From positions 1-13,707 of the forward strand of contig JAUZPT010000035.1 in the NCBI GenBank assembly GCA_030705745.1: a stretch of 13,707 nt of DNA. The letters run 5' to 3'. The translations under genes were made by a program, and so were the position numbers. Shown piece by piece: positions 6,382 through 13,190 of the stretch (its first letter is position 1; each line of letters opens with the position of its first letter). Under the pieces are notes generated by a model that was given only the letters and a program-made list of their open reading frames with translations, made no database searches and was not told the origin of the DNA. This stretch comes from Bacillota bacterium (lineage in GTDB: Bacteria > Bacillota > Bacilli > Bacillales > Cytobacillaceae).

Positions 6382-6485
6382 AAAAACACCTCTTTCGATT
6401 CCCTTAAATTCCTTTCTTCATTAACTTTTAATAATTTTCCCTGAGAAGGAAATATTATTACCTAAACATTATAGGAGGGAAAAAG

Positions 6486-7304
6486 ATGGCATTTCACTCT
6501 CCGCAGGATGTAGCGAAGTTGGCGGTAGAAGCTGGTACTCGAAAAGCAACACTTCCGTTAAGAAGTATGGTAGTACTCGGTTTTTTAGCGGGTGCATTTA
6601 TTTCAATCGGGTACTTGCTCGATCTTCGCGTTACTGCAAATTTGCCGAAAGAATGGGGGACGTTCGGTTCCTTGTTAGGTGCATCCGTGTTTCCGTTAGG
6701 ACTTGTCTTAATCATCATAGGTGGTGGTGAGCTCTTGACAGGTAATATGATGGCTGTGCCGATGGCTTTATTTTCGGGAAAAATATCTGCAGGTAGGCTA
6801 ATGAAAAATTGGTTTTGGATAACAGTTAGCAATTTTGTTGGTGCAGTATTTGTTGCCTATGTATTCGGTCATTTAGCAGGCTTGACGGAAAAAGGTCCTT
6901 TTTTAATTAAAACCATCTCTATGGCACAGGCTAAATTGGATGAAGGCTTTAAAGAGTGTTTCTTTTCAGCTATAGGCTGTAACTGGCTTGTAGGTCTCGC
7001 GGTATGGCTATCGTATAGCTCAGAAGAAATTGGAGGAAAAATTCTTGCTATTTGGTTTCCAATCATGGGCTTTGTGGCGATTGGTTTTCAGCACGTAGTA
7101 GCCAATATGTTCATCATTCCGGCGGCCATTTTTGCTGGCCATTTTACATGGATGGATTATGTGAGCAATTTTATTCCAGTTTTTTTAGGCAATGCGGTCG
7201 GAGGAAGTATTTTCGTTGCAGCAGCCTATTGGTTTGCCTATAAGGAAATTGTGGAACAACCTGTTGTTGAAAATTCGCAAAAAAGGAGGAAGGGAAATGA
7301 ATGA
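6486..7304 (+). CDS. Formate/nitrite transporter (FNT, FocA-type) channel, paralogue 2
   Basis: This second FNT channel has 272 residues and six expected membrane segments. GGELLTGNMM, GCNWLVGLAVWL and FQHVVANMF carry the family's loop, TM4 and pore-histidine motifs. ATG 6486 has AGGAGGG in good position. It is the first gene of the formate dehydrogenase operon: its stop (7302-7304) overlaps the fdhF start by 8 bases, so the two are translationally coupled and this copy is the channel most directly tied to the enzyme. The C-terminal tail (QKRRKGNE) differs from paralogue 1, and its last codons also contain the fdhF ribosome binding site AAGGAGG. Nitrite transport cannot be excluded from sequence, but no nitrite reductase gene is nearby. 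Confidence 0.92.
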   Translation: MAFHSPQDVAKLAVEAGTRKATLPLRSMVVLGFLAGAFISIGYLLDLRVTANLPKEWGTFGSLLGASVFPLGLVLIIIGGGELLTGNMMAVPMALFSGKISAGRLMKNWFWITVSNFVGAVFVAYVFGHLAGLTEKGPFLIKTISMAQAKLDEGFKECFFSAIGCNWLVGLAVWLSYSSEEIGGKILAIWFPIMGFVAIGFQHVVANMFIIPAAIFAGHFTWMDYVSNFIPVFLGNAVGGSIFVAAAYWFAYKEIVEQPVVENSQKRRKGNE

Positions 7305-10278
7305 AGAAAATATATCCTTCCAGTTTAATGGTAAGGAATATTTAGCAAAATCAGGCCAAACGATTCTCGATGCTGCCAGGGAACAAGATGTGTTTATTCC
7401 AGGGATTTGTTATCATCCAAACCTTGGCACCATCCAAACCTGTGATACATGTTACGTAAACGTAAACGGTGAAATGGTTCGATCATGTGCAACAAAAGTC
7501 GAAAATGGGATGACAGTAGATACGATTTCTGATCCGGTTAAAGATGCACAAAACGAAGCGATATCGAGGATATTAAAAAATCACGAATTATATTGCACGG
7601 TTTGCGATAACAACAATGGCAACTGCACGATTCATAATACAGTGGAGCTGATGCAGGTAGAGCATCAAAAGTATCCTTTCCAAGCCAAACCCTACCCCCC
7701 TGATAACTCGCATCCTTTATATAGATATGAACCCGACCAGTGCATTTTATGTGGACGCTGTGTGGAGGCTTGTCAGGACTTACAAGTGAATGAAACTTTA
7801 ACAATTGATTGGAGCAGAGAAGCACCTCGCGTCATATGGGATAATGATGTGCCGATCGATCAATCGTCTTGTGTCTCATGCGGTCATTGTGTCAGCGTTT
7901 GTCCATGTAATGCGTTAATGGAAAAATCGATGCTAGGTAATGCAGGCTTTTTGACAGGAATACCACCTAAGGTCTTGGGGCCAATGATTGATTTAACAAA
8001 GGAAGTGGAACCTGGCTACATGGAAATTTTTGCGATTTCAGAGATGGAGGCATCGATGAGAAAAGCGAGAATAAAACGAACTAAGACAGTCTGTACATAT
8101 TGTGGTGTGGGTTGCAGTTTTGAAGTATGGACAAAGGATCGTGAAATCCTGAAGATTCAAACACATACCGAAGCGCCGGTGAACGGAATTTCAACTTGTG
8201 TAAAAGGAAAATGGGGCTGGGATTTTGTTAATAGTGAAGATCGTTTAACAAAACCATTAATCCGGCAAGGTGATGAGTTTGTAGAAGCGAGCTGGGAAGA
8301 AGCACTTCAACTAATTGCGAGCAAGCTGACAACCATTAAAGAAGAACACGGTGCACATTCAATCGGTTATATCGCCTCATCAAAGTGTTCAAATGAAGAA
8401 AACTATTTGTTTCAAAAATTTGCCCGTGCCATCATGGGATCAAATAATGTGGATAATTGCTCAAGATATTGCCAGTCTCCTGCGACTGCAGGTTTGATGA
8501 GGACTGTTGGCTTGGGAGGAGATTCAGGAACGATTGAAGACATTATGACTTCAGAGCTTGTCATCGTAATTGGTGCGAATCCCGCCGAGTCCCATCCGGT
8601 ACTTGCAACCCGAATCAAACGTTCGCATAAACTGCATGGACAAAAACTCATCGTGGCCGATATCAGGGGACATGAACTGGCGGAACGAGCTGACTTTCGT
8701 ATTCATCCAAAACCGGGGACAGACCTGATCTGGCTCAACGCGATAACAAAATTTATTATCGATCAGGGATGGGAAGACCGGACATTTTTAAACAATCGGG
8801 TCAATGGTGTCGAAGTATATGTACAATCGCTTGAAAAATTCACACTAAGCTATGCAGAAGAAAAGTCCGGCTTAGCAAAGGAAGACTTAATAAAATTGGC
8901 AACAATGATTCATGAAGCGAAGTCAGTCTGTGCATTATGGGCGATGGGAGTAACCCAGCATATGGGGGCAACCGACACAAGTACGGCAATTTCCAATCTT
9001 CTTTTGGTTACTGGAAATTATGGCCGTCCTGGTACCGGTGCATATCCTTTGAGGGGACACAATAATGTCCAAGGAGCATGCGATTTTGGTACGATGCCTG
9101 CCTGGATGCCTGGTTATGAAGCAGTCCAAGATCCAGAAGTGCGGGCTCGTTACGAGAAAGCCTGGGGTGTTTCATTGCCTGAAGAACCTGGTATGGATAA
9201 CCATCATATGGTCGAAGGAATGGATAAAGGTAAATTGAAGGCTCTTTACTTATTCGGTGAGGATATGTCCTTGGTCGATGCGAATTCCAATCACGTTGAT
9301 TCAGCATTTGAAAAATTGGATTTCTTTGTCGTCCAAGATATTTTCTTCAGCAAGACGGCTCAATTCGCAGATGTAATTTTGCCGGCTGCACCTAGCCTTG
9401 AGAAAGACGGAACGTTTACAAACACAGAGAGAAGGATTCAACGTTTCCATAAGGTATTTGAACCTCTTGGAGAATCAAAACCTGATTGGCTAATTTTTCA
9501 GGAACTTGCAAATTTACTCGGAGCCAATTGGAGCTATGAACATCCTTCCGAGATAATGGCGGAAGCGGCAAGTCTGGCCCCATTATTTGCAGGAGTCAGC
9601 TATGATCTGCTCGAAGGATGGAATTCACAGGTTTGGCCTGTGAGGGATAACGGAGAAGGAACACCTCTTTTATACAAAGAACGATTCGCATTTCCTGATG
9701 GAAAAGCAAAATTGGTTCCTGTAGATTGGACTCCACCTTTTGATCCAGGAAAAGAATTTGATTTGCATTTAAACAATGGACGTTTACTTGAACATTTCCA
9801 TGAAGGTAATTTGACATACCGTTCAGAAGGATTGACTCATAAAGTACCACATCCGTGGCTTGAGGTTTCATTGGAATTGGCGAAAGAAAGAAATCTTCAA
9901 GACGGTTCACTCGTTCGATTAACGTCACCATATGGCCATGTCGAGGTAAGAACCATTGTAACGGAAAGGGTAAAAGAGATGGAATTGTATTTAACGATGA
10001 ATACGCGTGAAGATATTGAAGCTGTAAATCGCTTGACAAGTAGCTACCATGACACGCTCACTCATACTCCTGCTTACAAAGAAATGAGCGTGAAAATGGA
10101 GGTGCTTGAAGTGGAAGGTGAGTCTCCTTTGCCGAAGCATAATCACAGGTTTGGTAACCGGGTGCCACAAATTAGTGTGAAGGTTGAAGACAAATGGATG
10201 AGGGACGATTTTATTCCGATTGAAGAAATGCATGAGCTAAGGGGGGATGAATATGGCGAGGGCCATCACGCAAATTAG
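7297..10278 (+). CDS. fdhF: Formate dehydrogenase catalytic (alpha) subunit, Mo/W-bis-MGD, Fe-S rich
   Basis: This subunit oxidises formate to CO2 at a molybdenum or tungsten bis-MGD site. In the 993 residues I see a [2Fe-2S] domain (C38, C49, C52, C64) and a His/Cys3 cluster (H96, C100, C103, C110). Two [4Fe-4S] ferredoxin motifs follow (C149/C152/C155/C159 and C192/C195/C198/C202), then the molybdopterin-domain cluster (C266, C269, C273, C301). The metal ligand is Cys392 (codon TGC at 8470), not selenocysteine. The next residue is Gln393, where E. coli FdhH has a catalytic His, while the active-site Arg is kept in RGHNNVQG (R586). A molybdopterin-dinucleotide-binding domain ends the protein. 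No Tat signal is visible, so it is cytoplasmic. ATG 7297, with AAGGAGG upstream, is preferred over an open-frame extension to 7192. The gene overlaps both neighbours and resembles B. subtilis YrhE/YjgC. Confidence 0.95.
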   Translation: MNEENISFQFNGKEYLAKSGQTILDAAREQDVFIPGICYHPNLGTIQTCDTCYVNVNGEMVRSCATKVENGMTVDTISDPVKDAQNEAISRILKNHELYCTVCDNNNGNCTIHNTVELMQVEHQKYPFQAKPYPPDNSHPLYRYEPDQCILCGRCVEACQDLQVNETLTIDWSREAPRVIWDNDVPIDQSSCVSCGHCVSVCPCNALMEKSMLGNAGFLTGIPPKVLGPMIDLTKEVEPGYMEIFAISEMEASMRKARIKRTKTVCTYCGVGCSFEVWTKDREILKIQTHTEAPVNGISTCVKGKWGWDFVNSEDRLTKPLIRQGDEFVEASWEEALQLIASKLTTIKEEHGAHSIGYIASSKCSNEENYLFQKFARAIMGSNNVDNCSRYCQSPATAGLMRTVGLGGDSGTIEDIMTSELVIVIGANPAESHPVLATRIKRSHKLHGQKLIVADIRGHELAERADFRIHPKPGTDLIWLNAITKFIIDQGWEDRTFLNNRVNGVEVYVQSLEKFTLSYAEEKSGLAKEDLIKLATMIHEAKSVCALWAMGVTQHMGATDTSTAISNLLLVTGNYGRPGTGAYPLRGHNNVQGACDFGTMPAWMPGYEAVQDPEVRARYEKAWGVSLPEEPGMDNHHMVEGMDKGKLKALYLFGEDMSLVDANSNHVDSAFEKLDFFVVQDIFFSKTAQFADVILPAAPSLEKDGTFTNTERRIQRFHKVFEPLGESKPDWLIFQELANLLGANWSYEHPSEIMAEAASLAPLFAGVSYDLLEGWNSQVWPVRDNGEGTPLLYKERFAFPDGKAKLVPVDWTPPFDPGKEFDLHLNNGRLLEHFHEGNLTYRSEGLTHKVPHPWLEVSLELAKERNLQDGSLVRLTSPYGHVEVRTIVTERVKEMELYLTMNTREDIEAVNRLTSSYHDTLTHTPAYKEMSVKMEVLEVEGESPLPKHNHRFGNRVPQISVKVEDKWMRDDFIPIEEMHELRGDEYGEGHHAN
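10239..10246 (+). promoter_or_regulatory. Ribosome binding site deciding the DUF1641 start
   Basis: AAGGGGGG lies 6 bases before ATG 10253 but touches ATG 10247, which is therefore too close. The site is inside the 3' end of fdhF. Confidence 0.7.
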
Positions 10279-10750
10279 GCAGAATGTGTTAAGTGCAGAG
10301 GAACAGCAAACCTTGGCGACTTCTGAATTGCTTGAAGAGTTGGCGGAAAACAAGGAAGCAATTATTGCAGCAATTGGGGTGATAAAAAGCCTGAATAACT
10401 TGAAAATCCTTGACACAATTCAAGCCGCGGTGGAAAAAAGCGAGGATATCGGTGTGATTGCCATGCAGCAAATGAATCAGCCAACGATGCACAATGTCAT
10501 AAAAAATGGCATAAGTGCATTTAAATTTCTGGGTTCTTTACAACCTGGGCAAATGGAGACGCTAATGGAAGCGGCAGGACATGGCTTGAAGAAGATGTCC
10601 AGAACAGGTGAAAAGGGTGAAAAACAAAGTATTTGGCGTCTAAGGATGCGGATATGGACTCCTGAAATACGAGCTGCCATGACGACGATGGTCGATTTTA
10701 TGCAAGGAATGGGCGAGGTTTTTTTACGAAACAATAAACAATCTAAATAA
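10253..10750 (+). CDS. DUF1641 formate dehydrogenase partner protein
   Basis: DUF1641 proteins are small helical proteins found next to cytoplasmic formate dehydrogenases in Bacilli (YrhD and YjgD of B. subtilis). There they have been proposed to be the non-catalytic subunit that links the enzyme to the membrane quinone pool. The 165-residue protein starts at ATG 10253 and is mostly helical, with the typical stretch ELLEELAENKEAIIAAIGVI and, further on, MHNVIKNGISAFKFLGSL. It has no cysteines and no clear transmembrane segment, so any membrane contact would be peripheral. It overlaps the fdhF stop by 26 bases, pointing to coupled synthesis and a 1:1 type complex. The family and partner are well supported. 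The electron-transfer role is from knowledge of the family, not visible here. Confidence 0.88.
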   Translation: MARAITQIRQNVLSAEEQQTLATSELLEELAENKEAIIAAIGVIKSLNNLKILDTIQAAVEKSEDIGVIAMQQMNQPTMHNVIKNGISAFKFLGSLQPGQMETLMEAAGHGLKKMSRTGEKGEKQSIWRLRMRIWTPEIRAAMTTMVDFMQGMGEVFLRNNKQSK

Positions 10751-10788
10751 ACTGCCAGCAAGAATTGTGATAAACAAAGGGTGATGAT

Positions 10789-11001
10789 ATGGAAAAAGGA
10801 TTATTAAAAATAAAAAATTTAAAAGATGATCAAGATGCAAAAACCATTGTCAATGCATTAAATCATGTATGGGGAATTGAAAAGATAAGAGTGGATGTAA
10901 ATAATCAGGAAGCTGTTTATACGTACGATAACAGAATGGCTGCTCCTGAAGATTTTGTGCAGGCTGTTAAGGACTTAGGGTATGAAATTAGGGAGAATTG
11001 A
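10789..11001 (+). CDS. HMA-fold protein lacking the metal-binding CxxC
   Basis: The 70-residue product has the beta-alpha-beta-beta-alpha-beta pattern of heavy-metal-associated domains such as CopZ: GLLKIKNL, a first helix around TIVNALNHV, VWGIEKIRVDV, EAVYTYD, then a second helix DFVQAVKDLGYEI. The metal-binding loop that should read GMxCxxC is KNLKDDQDA, and the whole protein has no cysteine, so it cannot bind copper in the CopZ manner. The ribosome binding site AAAGGGTGATG precedes ATG 10789. It lies 38 bases after the DUF1641 stop and 14 bases before a CxxC mini-protein, all on one strand before one terminator, so it belongs to the formate dehydrogenase operon. The role is unknown; a protein-protein or regulatory contact with the enzyme is one possibility. 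Confidence 0.8.
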   Translation: MEKGLLKIKNLKDDQDAKTIVNALNHVWGIEKIRVDVNNQEAVYTYDNRMAAPEDFVQAVKDLGYEIREN

Positions 11002-11015
11002 AAGGATGCTTGCAA

Positions 11016-11156
11016 ATGAAATTATGTGAATTGTGCGGTTCAAAAGAAGAAACTGTCATGATCGAAGGGCAGGAACAAGATGAAGAAGTTAATCTTCATA
11101 TTTGCGAAAACTGTCTGCATGATAGGAAATACAATCCCTTAAACTGGTTGTTTTAA
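11016..11156 (+). CDS. 46-residue CxxC...CxxC mini-protein (zinc ribbon or rubredoxin-like knuckles)
   Basis: A short open frame from ATG 11016 to TAA 11154-11156 encodes 46 residues with two cysteine knuckles, CELCG (C4, C7) and ICENC (C30, C33), separated by an acidic middle part. This is a typical four-cysteine zinc or iron site. It resembles the N-terminal knuckle layout of small zinc-ribbon proteins such as McsA, but I cannot name the family. AAAGGA (11001-11006) lies 9 bases upstream and overlaps the stop of the HMA-like gene. It is the last gene before the operon terminator, 28 bases further on. Possible roles are assembly or metal delivery to the Fe-S/Mo enzyme, or a small electron carrier. 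These are inference only. Confidence 0.75.
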   Translation: MKLCELCGSKEETVMIEGQEQDEEVNLHICENCLHDRKYNPLNWLF

Positions 11157-11183
11157 AAGCATGCTAAAATAGTTAACCTTAAG

Positions 11184-11213
11184 CCGGTACTCGTTTTGGA
11201 GTATCGGTTTTTT
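11184..11213 (+). terminator. Terminator of the formate dehydrogenase operon
   Basis: CCGGTACTC (11184-11192) pairs with GAGTATCGG (11199-11207), 9 bp with one G-T pair and a 6-base loop, followed by six T. It marks the 3' end of the operon that begins with FNT paralogue 2. Confidence 0.85.
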
Positions 11214-11361
11214 GCGAAATATCAAGGTGCTAGCAGTTTGATATCAGCGTATGTCTGTATGATAGCTATCGAGCAACAAAATCATTTTCAATTTAACACT
11301 ATTCTCCTTACAGAATTTTTGATAAACGAAGGATTTATTTGGAAAAATATATAAATAAAGA
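11214..11361. other. Gene-free stretch, nothing recognised
   Basis: Together with the promoter region that follows, about 350 bases separate the CxxC mini-protein from the DUF2306 gene. This first part is AT-rich, with no open frame carrying a ribosome binding site on either strand and no hairpin I can support. Confidence 0.5.
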
Positions 11362-11390
11362 TTGACAAACCGTCGGTCGGTATTTTAATA
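11362..11390 (+). promoter_or_regulatory. Sigma-A promoter upstream of the DUF2306 gene
   Basis: A perfect TTGACA (11362-11367), a 17-base spacer and TTAATA (11385-11390) make a credible promoter. The leader to the TTG start is about 110 bases. It contains the direct repeat ATCTTTCATT at 11400-11409 and 11422-11431, a 22-base (about two helical turns) period, which may be chance. Confidence 0.6.
11369..11381. promoter_or_regulatory. TetR-family-like operator in the promoter spacer
   Basis: ACCGTCGGTCGGT is an imperfect palindrome (ACCG...CGGT arms) of the ACCGACCGGTCGGT type bound by many TetR-family repressors of Firmicutes. It fills most of the space between the -35 and -10 boxes and stands out as GC-rich in AT-rich DNA. 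No TetR gene is in this window; it may lie downstream of the ABC exporter. Confidence 0.55.
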
Positions 11391-11506
11391 TCGAATTATA
11401 TCTTTCATTATTTAATAATAAATCTTTCATTGTGACATATGTTTAAGGTTGGAAAGAGCTGTTGGAAATTGCAATGCAACACATATATTAAAAAGGGAGT
11501 GGGGAT

Positions 11507-12151
11507 TTGAAGAAGGTTCGAGTAGGACTAATATCGACTTATTTGATGATTTTGTTGTTTACTGTCTATATTTTTTTGATGTATTTGTTTCATGGTGCAG
11601 AACATGCGCCAATTGTTAAAGCTAAATTTAAGAATGATCAATTTTCTTATACTTTATGGAGTGCATTTTTCTATCCGCATATTTTGCTTGGTATCACTGC
11701 TCTTGCAATTGGGCCGTTCCAGCTATCAAAAAATGGTCGAAAAAAATTGAGCCTTCATAAAATTCTCGGACGTATATATGCTGCATCGATCTTTTTAAAT
11801 GTACTTGCAGTGCCATATATTAGCTTGTTTGCAACAGGCGGTATGGGTTCAACGATTGCTTTTCTTGTGCTCGATGTTTTCTGGTTCACGACTACCTTTA
11901 TGGGAATCCTTCGCATTTACCAAAGGAACATTGCTTCGCATCAACGCTGGATGCAAAGAAGTTATGCAGTTACATTAGTATTTGTTTCATTCCGATTCAT
12001 TGTCACTCTTTTATCGATCTTTTTACATCCATCAATCTCATTTCCTTTAGGCGTATATATTTCGATTGTACTGAACTTGATGTTCCTGGAATGGAGGATT
12101 AATAGGAAGCACCCTATAAAGAACAAAGCAAATTTGATTCCGTCACAGTAA
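11507..12151 (+). CDS. DUF2306 family membrane protein
   Basis: This is a 214-residue integral membrane protein of unknown function. Hydrophobic segments lie at about residues 8-27, 55-71, 88-108, 114-135, 153-173 and 178-197. The conserved-looking parts are FYPHILLGITALAIGPFQL, LHKILGRIYA and ASHQRWMQRSYA. The repeated histidine and arginine residues near the membrane are characteristic of DUF2306, a group distantly resembling haem-binding membrane proteins. The start is TTG 11507, with a GGGAGTGGGG ribosome binding site upstream. It has its own promoter with a TetR-like operator and its own terminator, so it is at least partly independent of the ABC genes behind it. The function is unknown. 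The TetR-type operator and the exporter next door hint at a stress or compound response. Confidence 0.8.
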   Translation: MKKVRVGLISTYLMILLFTVYIFLMYLFHGAEHAPIVKAKFKNDQFSYTLWSAFFYPHILLGITALAIGPFQLSKNGRKKLSLHKILGRIYAASIFLNVLAVPYISLFATGGMGSTIAFLVLDVFWFTTTFMGILRIYQRNIASHQRWMQRSYAVTLVFVSFRFIVTLLSIFLHPSISFPLGVYISIVLNLMFLEWRINRKHPIKNKANLIPSQ

Positions 12152-12183
12152 TCGTAACCACAATTAAATAAATATTTACATTT

Positions 12184-12213
12184 TGGGAAAACGTTGAACG
12201 TTTTCCCATTTTT
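12184..12213 (+). terminator. Terminator after the DUF2306 gene
   Basis: TGGGAAAACGT (12184-12194) pairs with ACGTTTTCCCA (12198-12208) around a very short loop (in practice 9-10 bp with a 5-base loop), followed by TTTTT. Confidence 0.85.
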
Positions 12214-12225
12214 GAACGTCTTAGT

Positions 12226-12238
12226 ATTGGTATCCAAT
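12226..12238. promoter_or_regulatory. Short palindrome upstream of the ABC ATPase gene
   Basis: ATTGG, TAT, CCAAT is a perfect 5-bp inverted repeat, about 45 bases before the ABC ATPase gene. It lies between TTGAAC (12212-12217) and AATTAT (12236-12241), which could be weak -35 and -10 boxes. A regulator site is possible, but the palindrome is short. Confidence 0.3.
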
Positions 12239-12281
12239 TATGAAGTAGAGATCTTGCTAGATTGAGAGGATGAATGACGAA

Positions 12282-13190
12282 ATGCCAGGTTTTATTGAAG
12301 CAGTTCACGTTTCAAAGAGTTTCCATGAACAATCGGTATTGAAAAGTGTTTCTTTTACGGTTGATGAGGGTGCAGTAGTCGGATTGCTCGGCCCAAATGG
12401 TGCAGGTAAGACGACGATGATTCGATTATTAAATGGTGTCATAGTTGCTGACAGCGGTTCCATGATAGTGGGAGGATATAATCCAATCGAATCCGGACAT
12501 CAAATCCGTTCGATGTGCGGTATATTAACCGATGGTGCAGGTTTATATTTTGAAATGACTGGACTGGAAAATGTAGAATTTTTCGCGAAAATTTATGGTG
12601 CATATAATAAAAACAGGATATATTCTCTCCTGGAGGAGTTTGAACTTTCCGAACATATGAATAAAAAAGTTGGTTTATACAGTACGGGTATGAAAAAAAG
12701 GCTTGGAATGATAAAAGCATTGCTCCATAAACCAAAAATGCTATTCCTTGATGAGCCCACAAATGGACTTGATCCAGAAGGAATAAGGCTTGTTTATGAA
12801 TATGTCAAAAAATTAAATGCTCAGGAGGGAACGACTATCCTTCTTTGTTCCCACATTTTGCGGCAAATGGAAGATGTTTGCCACTCTTTTATGTTTTTGG
12901 AAAACGGAAGGATACTTGAAAAAGGTTCAAAAAAGGAACTAGAAGAAAAATACGTAAAAAATGTGATCTTGAAAATAGAAACAGGCTTGAACATAGAAGG
13001 TGAGAGCTGGCAAGGTTTTCGTGTAAATTCGGGAGATCCACATATGTATGAATTCGAATTGCCAAATAAAGAGAGCATTACACCATTACTTCAAAAAATA
13101 GCGGCAGAATCGTGGATCCATCACGTTGAAATAGAAAATCGTGACTTGGAATCCTTGTATTTTACAATTAGAGGTGATAGCCATGAATAA
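12282..13190 (+). CDS. ABC transporter ATP-binding protein
   Basis: This is the cytoplasmic ATPase that powers an ABC-2 type exporter. In the 302 residues, Walker A is GPNGAGKTT (37-45), the signature is YSTGMKKRL (133-141, a variant of LSGGQ), Walker B is LFLDEP (154-159), the D-loop is GLD (162-164) and the switch histidine is H191 (CSH). The Q-loop position in ILTDGAGLY has Thr-Asp instead of Gln, as in some bacterial drug and lantibiotic-type exporters. About 100 residues after the core form a C-terminal accessory domain. I chose ATG 12282 because the AGAGGATGA sequence upstream can serve as ribosome binding site; ATG 12270 overlaps it and would add four residues. The stop overlaps the permease start by 8 bases. 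The substrate is unknown; a NatA- or bacitracin-like exporter are both possible. Confidence 0.92.
   Translation: MPGFIEAVHVSKSFHEQSVLKSVSFTVDEGAVVGLLGPNGAGKTTMIRLLNGVIVADSGSMIVGGYNPIESGHQIRSMCGILTDGAGLYFEMTGLENVEFFAKIYGAYNKNRIYSLLEEFELSEHMNKKVGLYSTGMKKRLGMIKALLHKPKMLFLDEPTNGLDPEGIRLVYEYVKKLNAQEGTTILLCSHILRQMEDVCHSFMFLENGRILEKGSKKELEEKYVKNVILKIETGLNIEGESWQGFRVNSGDPHMYEFELPNKESITPLLQKIAAESWIHHVEIENRDLESLYFTIRGDSHE

Noticed and set aside
7192..7296. 35-codon N-terminal extension of fdhF
   Set aside because: It overlaps the second FNT gene entirely; AAGGAGG at 7283-7289 points to ATG 7297.
8470..8472. Selenocysteine at the formate dehydrogenase active site
   Set aside because: The codon is TGC (Cys), not TGA, and the frame has no internal stop.
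9596..10233. Minus-strand open frames inside fdhF
   Set aside because: They are shadows of a well-supported molybdopterin enzyme gene and have no recognisable domains or ribosome binding sites.
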